NCBI RefSeq assembly: GCF_009761815.1
Contig: NZ_RWIN01000142.1
Location: forward strand, 116,958-180,957
Length of the DNA: 64,000 nucleotides
Direction of reading: 5' to 3'
Source: Pseudomonas sp. PB120
GTDB taxonomy: Bacteria; Pseudomonadota; Gammaproteobacteria; Pseudomonadales; Pseudomonadaceae
The notes under the pieces were generated by a model. It searched no databases, had not been told where the DNA came from, and saw nothing but the letters and a program-made list of their open reading frames with translations. Of this stretch, positions 40,279-49,511 are shown one piece after another (position 1 is the stretch's first letter; every line of letters begins with the position of its first letter). Both the position numbers and the translations under genes were made by a program.

Positions 40279-42423
40279 ATGATCAGCACCGAACTCAAAA
40301 CCACGATCCAGGGCGCCTACTCGCGTTTTCTCGAAGCCAAGAGCCTGAAACCGCGCTACGGCCAACGCCTGATGATTGCCGAAGTTGCCAAGGTCCTCGG
40401 TGATATTGACACCGACGACGAAGGTCGGCGCAGTGGCGACCCCGCGATTGTCGCGGTGGAAGCCGGCACCGGTACCGGCAAGACCGTGGCTTACAGCCTG
40501 GCGGCCATCCCGACTGCGAAGGCGGCCGGCAAACGGCTGGTGATCGCGACGGCCACCGTGGCCCTGCAAGAGCAGATCGTCTACAAGGATCTGCCCGACC
40601 TGATGCGCAACAGCGGGCTCAATTTCAGCTTCGCCCTGGCCAAGGGGCGTGGGCGTTACATGTGCCTGTCCAAGCTCGACATGTTGCTCCAGGAAGGTCA
40701 CGCGCAAACCGCCACGGCGCAATTGTTCGAAGAAGAAGGCTTCAAGATCGAAGTCGACGAGGCCAGTCAGAAGCTGTTCACCAGCATGATCGAAAAGCTT
40801 GCCGGTAATAAGTGGGACGGCGATCGCGACAGCTGGTCCACCGCGCTGGAAGACGCCGATTGGGCGCGCTTGACCACCGATCACAGCCAGTGCACCAACC
40901 GCCATTGCCCGAACTTCGGCCAGTGCGCCTTCTACAAGGCCCGCGAAGGCATGGGCAAGGTCGACGTGATCGTCACCAACCACGACATGGTCCTGGCCGA
41001 CCTGGCCCTCGGCGGTGGTGCCGTACTACCCGACCCGCGCGACACCATCTATGTCTTCGACGAAGGCCATCACCTGCCGGACAAGGCCATCGGTCACTTC
41101 GCCCACTACACGCGCCTGCGATCCACCGCCGACTGGCTGGAAACCACCGCCAAGAACCTCACCAAACTGCTCGCCCAGCACCCGCTGCCGGGCGATCTGG
41201 GCAAGTTGATCGAGCAGGTGCCGGAACTGGCCCGTGAGATCAAGACCCAGCAGCAGTTCATGTTCACCGCGTGTGAGCAGGTCGCCGATTTCAAACCCGG
41301 GGAAGACGTCGAAGGCCGCGAGCGGCCGCGTCACCGCTTTGTCGGCGGGGTCATTCCCGAGCACATGCGCGAAATGGGCGTCGAGTTGAAGAAGGGCTTT
41401 GCCCGTCTTACCGACCTCTTCACCCGGCTGACCGAACTGCTCAAGGAAGGCATGGACGGCGAGGTCAACATCGGCATCGCGAGCAACCAGGCGGAAGAGT
41501 GGTATCCGTTGTTCGGCAGCCTGTTGTCGCGTTCATCGGGCAACTGGGAGTTGTGGGTCGCGTTCACCGCTGAAGACCCGGAAGACAACCCGCCCATGGC
41601 CCGTTGGCTGACCCTGGCCGAAAGCGGTTCGCTGTTCGACATCGAGGTCAACGCCAGCCCGATCCTCGCGGCGGAAATGCTCCGTCGCAACTTGTGGAAC
41701 GTGGCTTACGGTGCGCTGGTGACCTCGGCGACCCTGACCGCGCTCGGCACGTTCGACCGCTTCCGCATGCGCGCCGGGCTACCCAAAAAAGCCGTGACGG
41801 CCGTGGTCCCGAGCCCGTTTCATCACGCCGACGCGGGCGTGCTGCGAGTGCCGGACCTGAAAGCCGATCCACGGGATGCGCCGGCCCATACCGCCGCGAT
41901 CATCCGGGACCTGCCGCAGTTAGTTGAAGGCTCGCGCGGTACGCTGGTGCTGTTCTCGTCGCGTAAACAGATGCAGGACGTGTTCGACGGTCTTGATCGC
42001 GACTGGCGCAAGCAAGTGTTCATCCAAGGCAACCTGTCGAAACAGGAAACTCTGAACAAGCACAAGGCGCGCGTCGATGGAGGCGATTCCAGCGTGCTGT
42101 TCGGCCTGGCGAGTTTTGCCGAAGGGGTCGACTTGCCGGGCGCGTATTGCGAGCACGTGGTCATCGCCAAAATTCCATTCTCGGTGCCCGACGACCCGGT
42201 CGAAGCGGCGCTGGCCGAGTGGATCGAAGCCCGGGGCGGCAATCCGTTCATGGAAATCTCCGTGCCGGACGCCTCGCTGAAACTGGTCCAGGCCTGCGGT
42301 CGCTTGCTGCGCACCGAAGAGGACCGGGGCACCATCACCTTGCTCGACCGGCGCCTCGTGACCCAGCGCTACGGCAAAGCGATCCTCAACGCGCTGCCAC
42401 CCTTCCGACGTGAAATTTCCTGA
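40279..42423 (+). CDS. dinG: DinG-family ATP-dependent DNA helicase
   Basis: A 714-aa XPD/Rad3-type helicase that unwinds 5' to 3' and resolves R-loops and forks after damage. Walker A is EAGTGTGKT with Lys68, and the DEAH-type box is VFDEGHH. Four cysteines for the iron-sulphur cluster are visible (Cys in GRYMCLSKLD, then CTNRHCPNFGQC). C-terminal motifs V and VI are in LFGLASFAEGVDLPG and ACGRLLRTEEDRGT. Length and motif order match E. coli DinG. A LexA box sits just upstream of the start, predicting SOS induction. Confidence 0.95.
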   Translation: MISTELKTTIQGAYSRFLEAKSLKPRYGQRLMIAEVAKVLGDIDTDDEGRRSGDPAIVAVEAGTGTGKTVAYSLAAIPTAKAAGKRLVIATATVALQEQIVYKDLPDLMRNSGLNFSFALAKGRGRYMCLSKLDMLLQEGHAQTATAQLFEEEGFKIEVDEASQKLFTSMIEKLAGNKWDGDRDSWSTALEDADWARLTTDHSQCTNRHCPNFGQCAFYKAREGMGKVDVIVTNHDMVLADLALGGGAVLPDPRDTIYVFDEGHHLPDKAIGHFAHYTRLRSTADWLETTAKNLTKLLAQHPLPGDLGKLIEQVPELAREIKTQQQFMFTACEQVADFKPGEDVEGRERPRHRFVGGVIPEHMREMGVELKKGFARLTDLFTRLTELLKEGMDGEVNIGIASNQAEEWYPLFGSLLSRSSGNWELWVAFTAEDPEDNPPMARWLTLAESGSLFDIEVNASPILAAEMLRRNLWNVAYGALVTSATLTALGTFDRFRMRAGLPKKAVTAVVPSPFHHADAGVLRVPDLKADPRDAPAHTAAIIRDLPQLVEGSRGTLVLFSSRKQMQDVFDGLDRDWRKQVFIQGNLSKQETLNKHKARVDGGDSSVLFGLASFAEGVDLPGAYCEHVVIAKIPFSVPDDPVEAALAEWIEARGGNPFMEISVPDASLKLVQACGRLLRTEEDRGTITLLDRRLVTQRYGKAILNALPPFRREIS

Positions 42424-42518
42424 TACACCGGTGGGCAATTGCGCCCACCGCGTTGTCTATCTCTCTACCATCGCTTTTCCATTGGCCATTGTTGGTCGTT
42501 AGGGAGAATTTCGTTCTC

Positions 42519-45029
42519 ATGATTCGCCGTTCGCTGCCTGCCGTATTTGCCCTGATGTTCTCAGCCCCTTTGCTGGCGGCCCCTGCCGGCCAGCAGACGC
42601 TGTTCAATTTTGTGCGACCTGCCGACGTGGTCCAGGTGGCGACTCAGGATGCCAGCCTGCCGCAATCCAATGCCGAGCAAACGGCCGAGGGCGAAGTCTT
42701 GCGCCGGGTGACGTTCAATCCGGTGGCGCAACCGTCGCTGCGCCTGACCCCGCAAACCGGCGCGTGGGACTGGTCGCAATCGGGGGCCATGAGTTTGCGG
42801 ATCCAGAGCGCAATGAACTGGGCCGTGACCCTCTACGTGAAAATCCAGAGCAACGACGGCAAGACGCTGGTCAGCCGCGTCGATCTGCCGGCCGGCCCCG
42901 CGCAAACCTTGCTGGTGCCACTGGTGGCGAGTTCGCCCCTGAGCCAGGGCATGAAGGCCGGGCCGTTGATGCCGATGACGGTCGACGGTCAGCGCGTGTT
43001 GCTGGCCAGCAGTGCCGGAGAGCTGGATCGCAGTCAGGTGGTGTCGGTGACCTTGTCGATGGATCAGCCGAAAGTCGCGCAGAGTATTCTGCTGGAGCGT
43101 TTTGGTGTGCAGGAAGGCGAGGCGGCGACCCAGGCGGTGTATGCCAATCTGATGGACGCTTATGGGCAATCCACCCGCGCCAAATGGCCAGAAAAGATCA
43201 GCAGCGATGAACAACTGAAAAGCGCCGCCGCCAAGGAACAGCAACAACTGAAAACCTGGCTGGCCGAGCGCGAGAAATCCTCGCTGGACAAGTTCGGAGG
43301 CTGGAACAAAGGCCCGGCGTTCAAGGCCAGCGGTTTTTTCCGCACTGAAAACCGTGACGGTCGCTGGTACCTGGTGACGCCGGAAGGGCATCCGTTCTAC
43401 TCGCTGGGGGTCAACACCGTGACCCCGGACGTCAACCAGACCTATATCGCCGGTCGCGAGTGGATGTTCGAATCCCTGCCCAAGCCTGACGAGCCATTGG
43501 CCAGCCACTATGGCGAAGGCGACAACCGTGGCGGCAACGGCGTCGATCAGGGCCGAGCCTATAACGCCGGTCGTTGGTATGACTTCTATGGCGCCAACTT
43601 GCAGCGTTTGTATGGCAACCCTTGTGTACTCGGCAGCGACACCAAGGCCGGGGTCGCCGAAGCGGCCAAGGCTGACGCGGTAGAAGCGACCGTCGAGAAG
43701 GCCGCCGAGCAACCGGTTAAGCCTTCAACTGCCGAGTCTGGCGTTGCCGAAGCAGCCAAGGCCGGCGCCGCCGAAGCGACCGTGGCGAAAGCCGTCGAGC
43801 AAGCCCCCGCCGAGCCCTGTAAAGCCGTTTTTGATGAGCAACGCTGGGCCAGTCAGACCCTCGATCGCCTGCAAGCCTGGGGCTTCAACACCCTCGGCAA
43901 CTGGAGTGCGCCGGCCTTGGCTAATGCGGACCGCGTGCCTTACACCTTGCCGTTGTCGATCGTTGGCGATTACGCCAGCATCAGCACCGGCTCCGACTGG
44001 TGGGGCGGCATGCCTGATCCGTTCGACCCGCGCTTCGCCATGGCCACCGAGCGGGCCGTGGCCATCGCTGCCCGTGATCATCGCGACGATCCATGGTTGA
44101 TCGGCTACTTCGCCGACAACGAATTGGCCTGGGCCGGTCCCGGTGACGATCCGAAAGCCCGTTATGCGCTGGCTTATGGCACCTTGAAAATGACCACCGA
44201 CGTGCCGGCCAAACGCGCGTTCCTCAAGCAGCTGCGTGACAAATACCGCAACCAGGCCGGTCTTTCCAAAGCCTGGGGCATCGACTTGCCGGCCTGGGAA
44301 TTGATGGAAGACCCGGGCTTTGTGCCGCCGCTGCCAAGCGCCGAACACCCGGAAATCGAAGCCGACTTCAAATACTTCCAGAAAGTATTCGCTGACACTT
44401 ATTTCAAGACCATTTCCGATTCACTCAAGTGGCACGCGCCAAACCAGCTGTTGCTGGGCGGTCGCTTTGCCATCAGCACGCCGGAAGCCGTCGAGTCCTG
44501 CGCCCAGTACTGCGATGTGTTGAGCTTCAACCTGTACACGCTGCAACCCCAGGACGGTTATGACTTCGCTGCACTGCGCAGCCTCGACAAACCGGTGCTG
44601 ATCACTGAATTCAACTTTGGCTCGACGGATCGCGGCCCGTTCTGGGGCGGCGTGACGCAATTGGCTAAAGAAGAGGACCGAGGCCCGGCATACGCCAACT
44701 TCCTGAAACAGGCGCTGAGCGAGCCGTCGATTGTCGGCGTGCACTGGTTCCAGTACCTCGATCAACCGGTGACAGGTCGTTTGCTCGATGGCGAGAATGG
44801 CCACTTTGGCCTGGTCGGGATCACCGATCTGCCGTTCCAGGGCTTTGTCGACAGCGTGCGCAAAAGCAACCTGGCGACCGTCGATCAGTTGAGCAAAGAG
44901 GCCGAGAAGGCCCAGGCTGAAGCCGATAAGGCCAGCCACAATGCCGAAGGCGGCCGCAAAGGCGAGGCCGGCAAAGGGGCGGGGCAGGGCGCGGGTCATG
45001 CGGGTGGGCATTCGGGCAATGGCCACTGA
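42519..45029 (+). CDS. Exported glycoside-hydrolase-like protein (agarase-like annotation), low-complexity insert
   Basis: An 836-aa protein with a signal peptide (MIRRSLPAVFALMFSAPLLA). A carbohydrate-binding-like beta region spans about residues 30-220. A TIM-barrel-like part has a candidate acid/base Glu535 (FADNELAW) and candidate nucleophile Glu697 (LITEFNFG), in the pattern of clan GH-A families such as GH42/GH50. Related Pseudomonas proteins are often labelled beta-agarase; the substrate is unproven. Unusually, an Ala/Glu/Lys-rich duplicated insert (AEAAKADAVEATVEKAAEQ and AEAAKAGAAEATVAKAVEQ) occupies about residues 378-430, between two cysteines inside the catalytic part. The tail is Gly/His-rich. 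I chose ATG 42519 to match the signal peptide. Confidence 0.78.
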   Translation: MIRRSLPAVFALMFSAPLLAAPAGQQTLFNFVRPADVVQVATQDASLPQSNAEQTAEGEVLRRVTFNPVAQPSLRLTPQTGAWDWSQSGAMSLRIQSAMNWAVTLYVKIQSNDGKTLVSRVDLPAGPAQTLLVPLVASSPLSQGMKAGPLMPMTVDGQRVLLASSAGELDRSQVVSVTLSMDQPKVAQSILLERFGVQEGEAATQAVYANLMDAYGQSTRAKWPEKISSDEQLKSAAAKEQQQLKTWLAEREKSSLDKFGGWNKGPAFKASGFFRTENRDGRWYLVTPEGHPFYSLGVNTVTPDVNQTYIAGREWMFESLPKPDEPLASHYGEGDNRGGNGVDQGRAYNAGRWYDFYGANLQRLYGNPCVLGSDTKAGVAEAAKADAVEATVEKAAEQPVKPSTAESGVAEAAKAGAAEATVAKAVEQAPAEPCKAVFDEQRWASQTLDRLQAWGFNTLGNWSAPALANADRVPYTLPLSIVGDYASISTGSDWWGGMPDPFDPRFAMATERAVAIAARDHRDDPWLIGYFADNELAWAGPGDDPKARYALAYGTLKMTTDVPAKRAFLKQLRDKYRNQAGLSKAWGIDLPAWELMEDPGFVPPLPSAEHPEIEADFKYFQKVFADTYFKTISDSLKWHAPNQLLLGGRFAISTPEAVESCAQYCDVLSFNLYTLQPQDGYDFAALRSLDKPVLITEFNFGSTDRGPFWGGVTQLAKEEDRGPAYANFLKQALSEPSIVGVHWFQYLDQPVTGRLLDGENGHFGLVGITDLPFQGFVDSVRKSNLATVDQLSKEAEKAQAEADKASHNAEGGRKGEAGKGAGQGAGHAGGHSGNGH

Positions 45030-45054
45030 GGCCTGATCTACCGCGTTATCGTTC

Positions 45055-45120
45055 ATCGCGAGCAGGCTCGCTCCCACATTGGTTCAGCGTGAACCCTGTG
45101 GGAGCAAGCCTGCTCGCGAT
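45055..45120. repeat. REPIN, TGTGGGAGC variant
   Basis: ATCGCGAGCAGGCTCGCTCCCACA opens it and TGTGGGAGCAAGCCTGCTCGCGAT closes it, arms differing at one base. It lies 26 bp after the glycoside-hydrolase stop. Confidence 0.88.
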
Positions 45121-45257
45121 GGGGCCCTGAAAGACGCCAAACATTTGCGATCCAATCCACGGGCAACCGACCGCCCAGCCCAACCCTGTTCCCAAAACCT
45201 TCAATGGCTGGAACAATGCCGGCCACTTTGTAGAACGATTATCCGAGGGAGTTGCGG

Positions 45258-46403
45258 GTGCAGATTCAGGGTCATTACGAGCTTAAGTTCGAAGCGGTTC
45301 GCGAAGCGTTCGCGGCGCTGTTCGACGATCCTCAGGAACGTGGCGCGGCGTTGTGCATCCAGATTGGTGGCGAAACCGTCGTCGACCTCTGGTCCGGCAC
45401 CGCCGACAAGGATGGCGCTGAGGCCTGGCACAGCGACACCATCGCCAACCTGTTCTCTTGCACCAAGACATTCACCGCCGTCACCGCGCTGCAACTGGTG
45501 GCCGAAGGCAAGCTGCAACTGGACGCTCCGGTTGCCCGCTACTGGCCCGAGTTCGCCGCCGCCGGCAAAGAATCCGTGACCCTTCGCCACTTGCTCTGCC
45601 ATCAGGCAGGCCTGCCGGCATTGCGCGAATTGCTGGCCCCCGAAGCCCTTTACGACTGGCAAACGATGGTCGATGCCCTGGCCGCTGAAGCGCCATGGTG
45701 GACGCCGGGCGAAGGTCACGGTTATGCCGCCATCACCTATGGCTGGCTGGTGGGCGAGTTGTTGCGCCGCGCCGACGGTCGCGGGCCGGGGGAGTCCATC
45801 GTCGCCCGGGTCGCCAAACCGCTTGGACTGGATTTTCACGTGGGTCTGGCGGATGAAGAATTCCACCGTGTGGCGCACATCGCCCGTGGCAAAGGCAATG
45901 TCGGCGACGCGGCGGCCCAGCGCCTGCTGCAAGTGACAATGCGCGAACCGACGGCCATGACCACCCGGGCGTTCACCAACCCGCCGTCGATCATGACCAG
46001 CACCAACAAACCCGAGTGGCGGCGCATGCAGCAACCGGCGGCCAACGGCCACGGCAATGCCCGTAGCCTGGCCGGGTTCTACGCCGGCCTGCTCGACGGC
46101 CGCCTGCTGGAAAGCGAGATGCTCGACGAGCTAACTCGTGAACACAGCCTTGGCGAAGACAAGACTTTACTGACCCGGACCCGCTTCGGGCTCGGTTGCA
46201 TGCTCGATCAACCGGACGTGCCCAACGCCACTTTCGGCCTCGGCCCAAGGGCGTTCGGCCATCCTGGCGCTGGCGGTTCCATCGGTTTTGCCGATCCGGA
46301 GCACGATGTCGCTTTCGGTTTTGTGACAAATACACTGGGGCCGTACGTCTTGATGGATCCGCGCGCACAAAAGCTTGTGCGAGTACTGGCCACTCGTCTG
46401 TAA
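45258..46403 (+). CDS. Serine hydrolase/esterase of the beta-lactamase family
   Basis: A 381-aa class C-like serine hydrolase. The S-x-x-K nucleophile motif is Ser67-Cys-Thr-Lys70 (NLFSCTKTFTAV), a Tyr-based second motif lies near GHGYAAITYGWLVGELLRR, and the C-terminal GHPGAGGSIGFADPEHDVAFGFV carries the third motif. There is no signal peptide, so it is probably a cytoplasmic esterase (EstB-like) and not a secreted beta-lactamase. I chose GTG 45258 because GAGGGA is then correctly spaced. A TTG at 45252 would overlap it. Confidence 0.83.
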   Translation: MQIQGHYELKFEAVREAFAALFDDPQERGAALCIQIGGETVVDLWSGTADKDGAEAWHSDTIANLFSCTKTFTAVTALQLVAEGKLQLDAPVARYWPEFAAAGKESVTLRHLLCHQAGLPALRELLAPEALYDWQTMVDALAAEAPWWTPGEGHGYAAITYGWLVGELLRRADGRGPGESIVARVAKPLGLDFHVGLADEEFHRVAHIARGKGNVGDAAAQRLLQVTMREPTAMTTRAFTNPPSIMTSTNKPEWRRMQQPAANGHGNARSLAGFYAGLLDGRLLESEMLDELTREHSLGEDKTLLTRTRFGLGCMLDQPDVPNATFGLGPRAFGHPGAGGSIGFADPEHDVAFGFVTNTLGPYVLMDPRAQKLVRVLATRL

Positions 46404-46521
46404 AACACGCTCGAGGGGGCCAGTACCGGAACCCGACAGCCTTTTCGGATTCAAAGCGTCTGTTTATGCGGGCCATCCCGGCCTGATTTTTATCATTTCT
46501 TCATTTTTTGTGGATTATCCC

Positions 46522-47514
46522 ATGTCAACCAAACCAACCCTCGCCCTGGCACTGTGCTTCGCAATCACGGGCTGCGCACAGACCCCAAAAAATGATGCAG
46601 ACGGCGGTAGCTGGTGGCCGTTCAGCTCCTCTGACAAAGTCGCAGCGAAAGACCCCGCTCCCGCGCCTGCACCGGTCAAGCCGGCCGCGCCTGCCGCGGT
46701 GGCCAAGGCCGACGCTGATGAGGGTGGCAAATGGTGGTGGCCGTTCGGCGGCAAAGAACAACCTACCGCTAAAGTCGTGCCGATGCCCGACCCGAAAGTG
46801 ACCCAGGCCTGGCTAGACGACTATGAGCCGCGCCTGCGTGAAGCGACCAAGGACAGCAACCTGAAAGTCGAGCGCCGTGAAAACGTGTTGGTGGTGATCG
46901 CGCCGGTAGAAGGCTCGTTCAACCCGGATCGTCCGGCCATGCTGCTGCCGGTCACATTGGGCCCGTTCACCCGCGTCGCGAAAATTCTTGAAGTCGACCC
47001 GCAAACAGCGGTGCTGGTCCTCGGTCACAGCGACACCTCGGGTTCGGCGCCGGCCAACGTGAAATTGAGTCAGGAACGTGCACAGGCCGTGGCGGCGATC
47101 TTCCGCCTCAGCGGTCTGCAGCGTGATCGGCTGATGCTGCGCGGAATGGGCGGTGAAGCGCCGCGTGCAGCCAACGACAGTGTTGAAGGCCGCGCGTTGA
47201 ACCGTCGTGTCGAGTTGCTGGTGACCCCGCAAAACACCATGGTTGCGCTGCTGAGCAAGTACAACATGCCAGCCCCGGCGCCTGTGAACATGGTTGCCGC
47301 GCAGACCGCCAAACCTGCGGTCGCCCCTGTAACACCGGCGCCTGCGGCGAAAAAAGCAGCGGTGCCAGCCGCTAAAAAAGCCCCGGCCAAGAAAACCGCT
47401 GCCAAGAAAGCGCCTGCTAAAGCCGCGACGCCGGCGAAAAAGGTTGCTCCGGCCAAAGCCGCTGCCGACGCGAAGAAACCTGCTGTCGCCACCGATACCA
47501 CCTCAAAGCAGTGA
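46522..47514 (+). CDS. OmpA-family lipoprotein with histone H1-like basic tail
   Basis: A 330-aa lipoprotein (lipobox AITGC, Cys18). Two short WWPF segments (GGSWWPFSSSD and GGKWWWPFGGK) flank an Ala/Pro-rich linker. An OmpA-like domain with VLVLGHSDTSGSAPANVKLSQERAQAV follows at about residues 150-245. The last roughly 70 residues are Lys/Ala/Pro repeats (AKKAPAKKTAAKKAPAKA), like histone H1 or AlgP tails. A strongly basic tail on a peptidoglycan-binding lipoprotein is odd; it may bind anionic polymers. It is followed 24 bp later by pdxH. Confidence 0.82.
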   Translation: MSTKPTLALALCFAITGCAQTPKNDADGGSWWPFSSSDKVAAKDPAPAPAPVKPAAPAAVAKADADEGGKWWWPFGGKEQPTAKVVPMPDPKVTQAWLDDYEPRLREATKDSNLKVERRENVLVVIAPVEGSFNPDRPAMLLPVTLGPFTRVAKILEVDPQTAVLVLGHSDTSGSAPANVKLSQERAQAVAAIFRLSGLQRDRLMLRGMGGEAPRAANDSVEGRALNRRVELLVTPQNTMVALLSKYNMPAPAPVNMVAAQTAKPAVAPVTPAPAAKKAAVPAAKKAPAKKTAAKKAPAKAATPAKKVAPAKAAADAKKPAVATDTTSKQ

Positions 47515-47538
47515 TTTGTTAACCAGAAGGAATGTGCC

Positions 47539-48186
47539 ATGACCAAGGCCCTGGCTGATATGCGTCGCGATTACACCCGGGATGGCTTGACCGAGGCGCA
47601 AGCCCCGGCTGAGCCTTTCGCGCTGTTCCATCAGTGGTTTGCCGACGCAGTGAAAACCGAACAGGCGCCGGTGGAGGCCAACGCCATGACCTTGGCCACT
47701 GTCGATCAGGACGGTCGGCCGCATTGCCGCATTCTGCTGCTCAAGGGCCTGGATCAGCAGGGCTTCACGTTTTTCACCAACTACGACAGCGCCAAGGGCC
47801 AGCAAATGGCCGCGAATCCGTTCGCGGCCATGACATTTTTCTGGCCGGCCCTTGAGCGTCAGGTGCGTATCGAAGGGCGGGTCGCGAAGGTCACCCCCGA
47901 AGAGTCCGACGCGTATTACCAGGTCCGGCCGCTGGGCAGCCGTCTCGGTGCCTGGGCTTCGCCTCAAAGCCGGGTGATCGCCGATCGTGGTGAACTCGAA
48001 GCGCTGCTCAAGAATACCGAGCAACGTTTCAGCGACACACAGCCTCACTGCCCTGAGCACTGGGGCGGTTACCGCCTGATACCTGAGCGCGTCGAGTTCT
48101 GGCAGGGCCGTCCGAGCCGTCTGCACGACCGCCTCAACTACCGCTTGCAGGGCGCCGACTGGATTCTTGAACGTCTGGCACCCTGA
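47539..48186 (+). CDS. pdxH: Pyridoxamine/pyridoxine 5'-phosphate oxidase
   Basis: A 215-aa FMN-dependent enzyme completing pyridoxal phosphate synthesis and salvage. The segments MTLATVDQDGRPHCRILLLKGLDQQGFTFFTNY (FMN site), MTFFWPALERQVRIEGRVAKV and LGSRLGAWASPQS, and the C-terminal WGGYRLIPERVEFWQGRPSRLHDR ... ILERLAP, are signatures of the family. Length is standard. AAGGAA precedes the ATG. It could be co-transcribed with the upstream OmpA-like gene. Confidence 0.96.
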   Translation: MTKALADMRRDYTRDGLTEAQAPAEPFALFHQWFADAVKTEQAPVEANAMTLATVDQDGRPHCRILLLKGLDQQGFTFFTNYDSAKGQQMAANPFAAMTFFWPALERQVRIEGRVAKVTPEESDAYYQVRPLGSRLGAWASPQSRVIADRGELEALLKNTEQRFSDTQPHCPEHWGGYRLIPERVEFWQGRPSRLHDRLNYRLQGADWILERLAP

Positions 48187-48191
48187 GCAGT

Positions 48192-48428
48192 CTACCGACC
48201 GGGATACCCTGCTGCAGCGGCCTCCAGCCATTGCGGCAGGTCCCGACGCTTGATCTTCTGCGCGTGAGCGTTCGCCAACTGCTGGAGCATGAAAGCCTTT
48301 TTATGCTCGTCTCCACCGGCCAAGGCTAACGCCAGATCGCGGTCCATCCAGCGCCTGATCCGTACGTACAGCCATCCGTGGAAGTACAAACCGGCGACTG
48401 TGGTGACGACAATGATGAAATAATCCAT
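48192..48428 (-). CDS. Small single-span membrane protein
   Basis: A 78-aa protein with one N-terminal hydrophobic span (MDYFIIVVTTVAGLYFHGWLYVRI) and a basic, helical cytoplasmic tail (GGDEHKKAFMLQQLANAHAQKIKRRDLPQWLEA). The function is unknown. I chose ATG 48428, which starts the hydrophobic span, over the longer frame to 48452. It converges on pdxH (stop codons 5 bp apart) and is divergent from the SlyB-like gene. Confidence 0.68.
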   Translation of the reverse strand: MDYFIIVVTTVAGLYFHGWLYVRIRRWMDRDLALALAGGDEHKKAFMLQQLANAHAQKIKRRDLPQWLEAAAAGYPGR

Positions 48429-48594
48429 GAAAATCCTTGGGCAATGGCGCAAATTGCAGAATTTGCCGCTACTGTGTCGAGTTCGTGGAGGCGCCTGTAC
48501 CGGGCCTGAATCAAAACAATTTTATCCGGGCGATGCCGTGACAAAGCGTCTAGCTGCGGAGTTTAATGAACACCTGTCCTTTGGAGTTGATGCT

Positions 48595-49059
48595 ATGCGT
48601 AAGTCTGTTCTGCTGGTTGCTTCCTTTTCCACGATGGCGATGTTGCTCACCGGCTGCCAATCGAGCCTGACCGGTGACTCCTACTCCCGTGACGAAGCGC
48701 GTCGTGTGCAGACCGTTCGCATGGGCACCATCGAATCCCTGCGTCCGGTCAAGATCGAAGGCACCAAGACCCCAATCGGCGGCGCCGCTGGCGCAGTCGT
48801 GGGCGGTGTCGGCGGTAGCGCCATCGGCGGCGGTAAAGGCAGCATCGTCGCTGCGGTCATCGGCGCAGTCGCCGGCGGCCTGCTCGGTTCGGCCACCGAA
48901 GAAGGCCTGACCCGCACCCAAGGCGTGGAAATCACCGTTCGCGAAGACGACGGCAGCATGCGCGCCTACGTGCAACAGGTTCAGGAAAATGAAGTGTTCC
49001 GCGTTGGCGAGCGCGTGCGGATTTCGACTGTAGACGGTACGAGCCGCGTTTCGCACTAA
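48595..49059 (+). CDS. Glycine-zipper (SlyB/Rick17kDa) outer-membrane lipoprotein
   Basis: A 154-aa lipoprotein (lipobox MLLTGC, Cys21). A glycine-zipper double span occupies about residues 60-100 (GGAAGAVVGGVGGSAIGGG, then GSIVAAVIGAVAGGLLGSATEEG), followed by a C-terminal soluble domain. SlyB-type proteins stabilise the outer membrane under stress. GGAG lies 9 nt before ATG 48595. A terminator at 49078-49117 follows. The homologue close to pdxH in P. aeruginosa fits this placement. Confidence 0.88.
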   Translation: MRKSVLLVASFSTMAMLLTGCQSSLTGDSYSRDEARRVQTVRMGTIESLRPVKIEGTKTPIGGAAGAVVGGVGGSAIGGGKGSIVAAVIGAVAGGLLGSATEEGLTRTQGVEITVREDDGSMRAYVQQVQENEVFRVGERVRISTVDGTSRVSH

Positions 49060-49077
49060 GCGGGATAACGGGTAAAA

Positions 49078-49117
49078 GAAAACCCCGATCAGCGTGAGCT
49101 GGTTGGGGTTTTTTGTT
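49078..49117 (+). terminator. Terminator after SlyB-like gene
   Basis: AACCCC-GAT-CAGC, GTGA loop, GCTG-GTT-GGGGTT, then a T-run. Confidence 0.88.
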
Positions 49118-49156
49118 TGGAAAGAAATATGAGTGCGACCTAGGTTTCGCGCTGCA

Positions 49157-49411
49157 TTACCAAGTGTCACTATAGTCGAACGCTATCTGATAATCGTAGT
49201 TCGCCAAGACGATGCAATGCTGAAAATGGGGTTGGATTATGGCGATCCAGTGGCTGCCAACATTAAATCCCCCATTGTTAATATTGTTTTCCACTGGGGT
49301 CCCCAGAGCTCCCAGTATTGAGTCGTCTTCGCCTAGATCTTCGGAGGATTCTTCACCCTGACAAAATTCCGTTTTCTTGTCATACCATTCCAGCCTTAGC
49401 TTTAGTCCCAT
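49157..49411 (-). CDS. Colicin E3/cloacin-type immunity protein (Im3-like)
   Basis: An 84-aa acidic protein closely following the colicin E3 immunity family. It begins MGLKLRLEWYDKKTE, where Im3 begins MGLKLDLTWFDKSTE, and it shares NNINNGGFNV, the W-x-x-x-x-QP-x-F-x-H segment and the FDYSDTW end with ImE3. It should bind and block the RNase domain of the toxin at 49776-50966. A GAGG ribosome-binding site precedes the ATG. Base composition is AT-rich, unlike flanking chromosomal genes, suggesting transfer. Between it and the toxin lies a second, unrelated small gene. Confidence 0.9.
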   Translation of the reverse strand: MGLKLRLEWYDKKTEFCQGEESSEDLGEDDSILGALGTPVENNINNGGFNVGSHWIAIIQPHFQHCIVLANYDYQIAFDYSDTW

Positions 49412-49511
49412 CGTCGCCTCACGATTATTTTTTTGTGAGAGGGCATATCAAGTTTTTCTCTCGTAGAATTGATCGCGTGAAAAAATTCGGCAGAAAGGCT
49501 TCGGGAACTGC

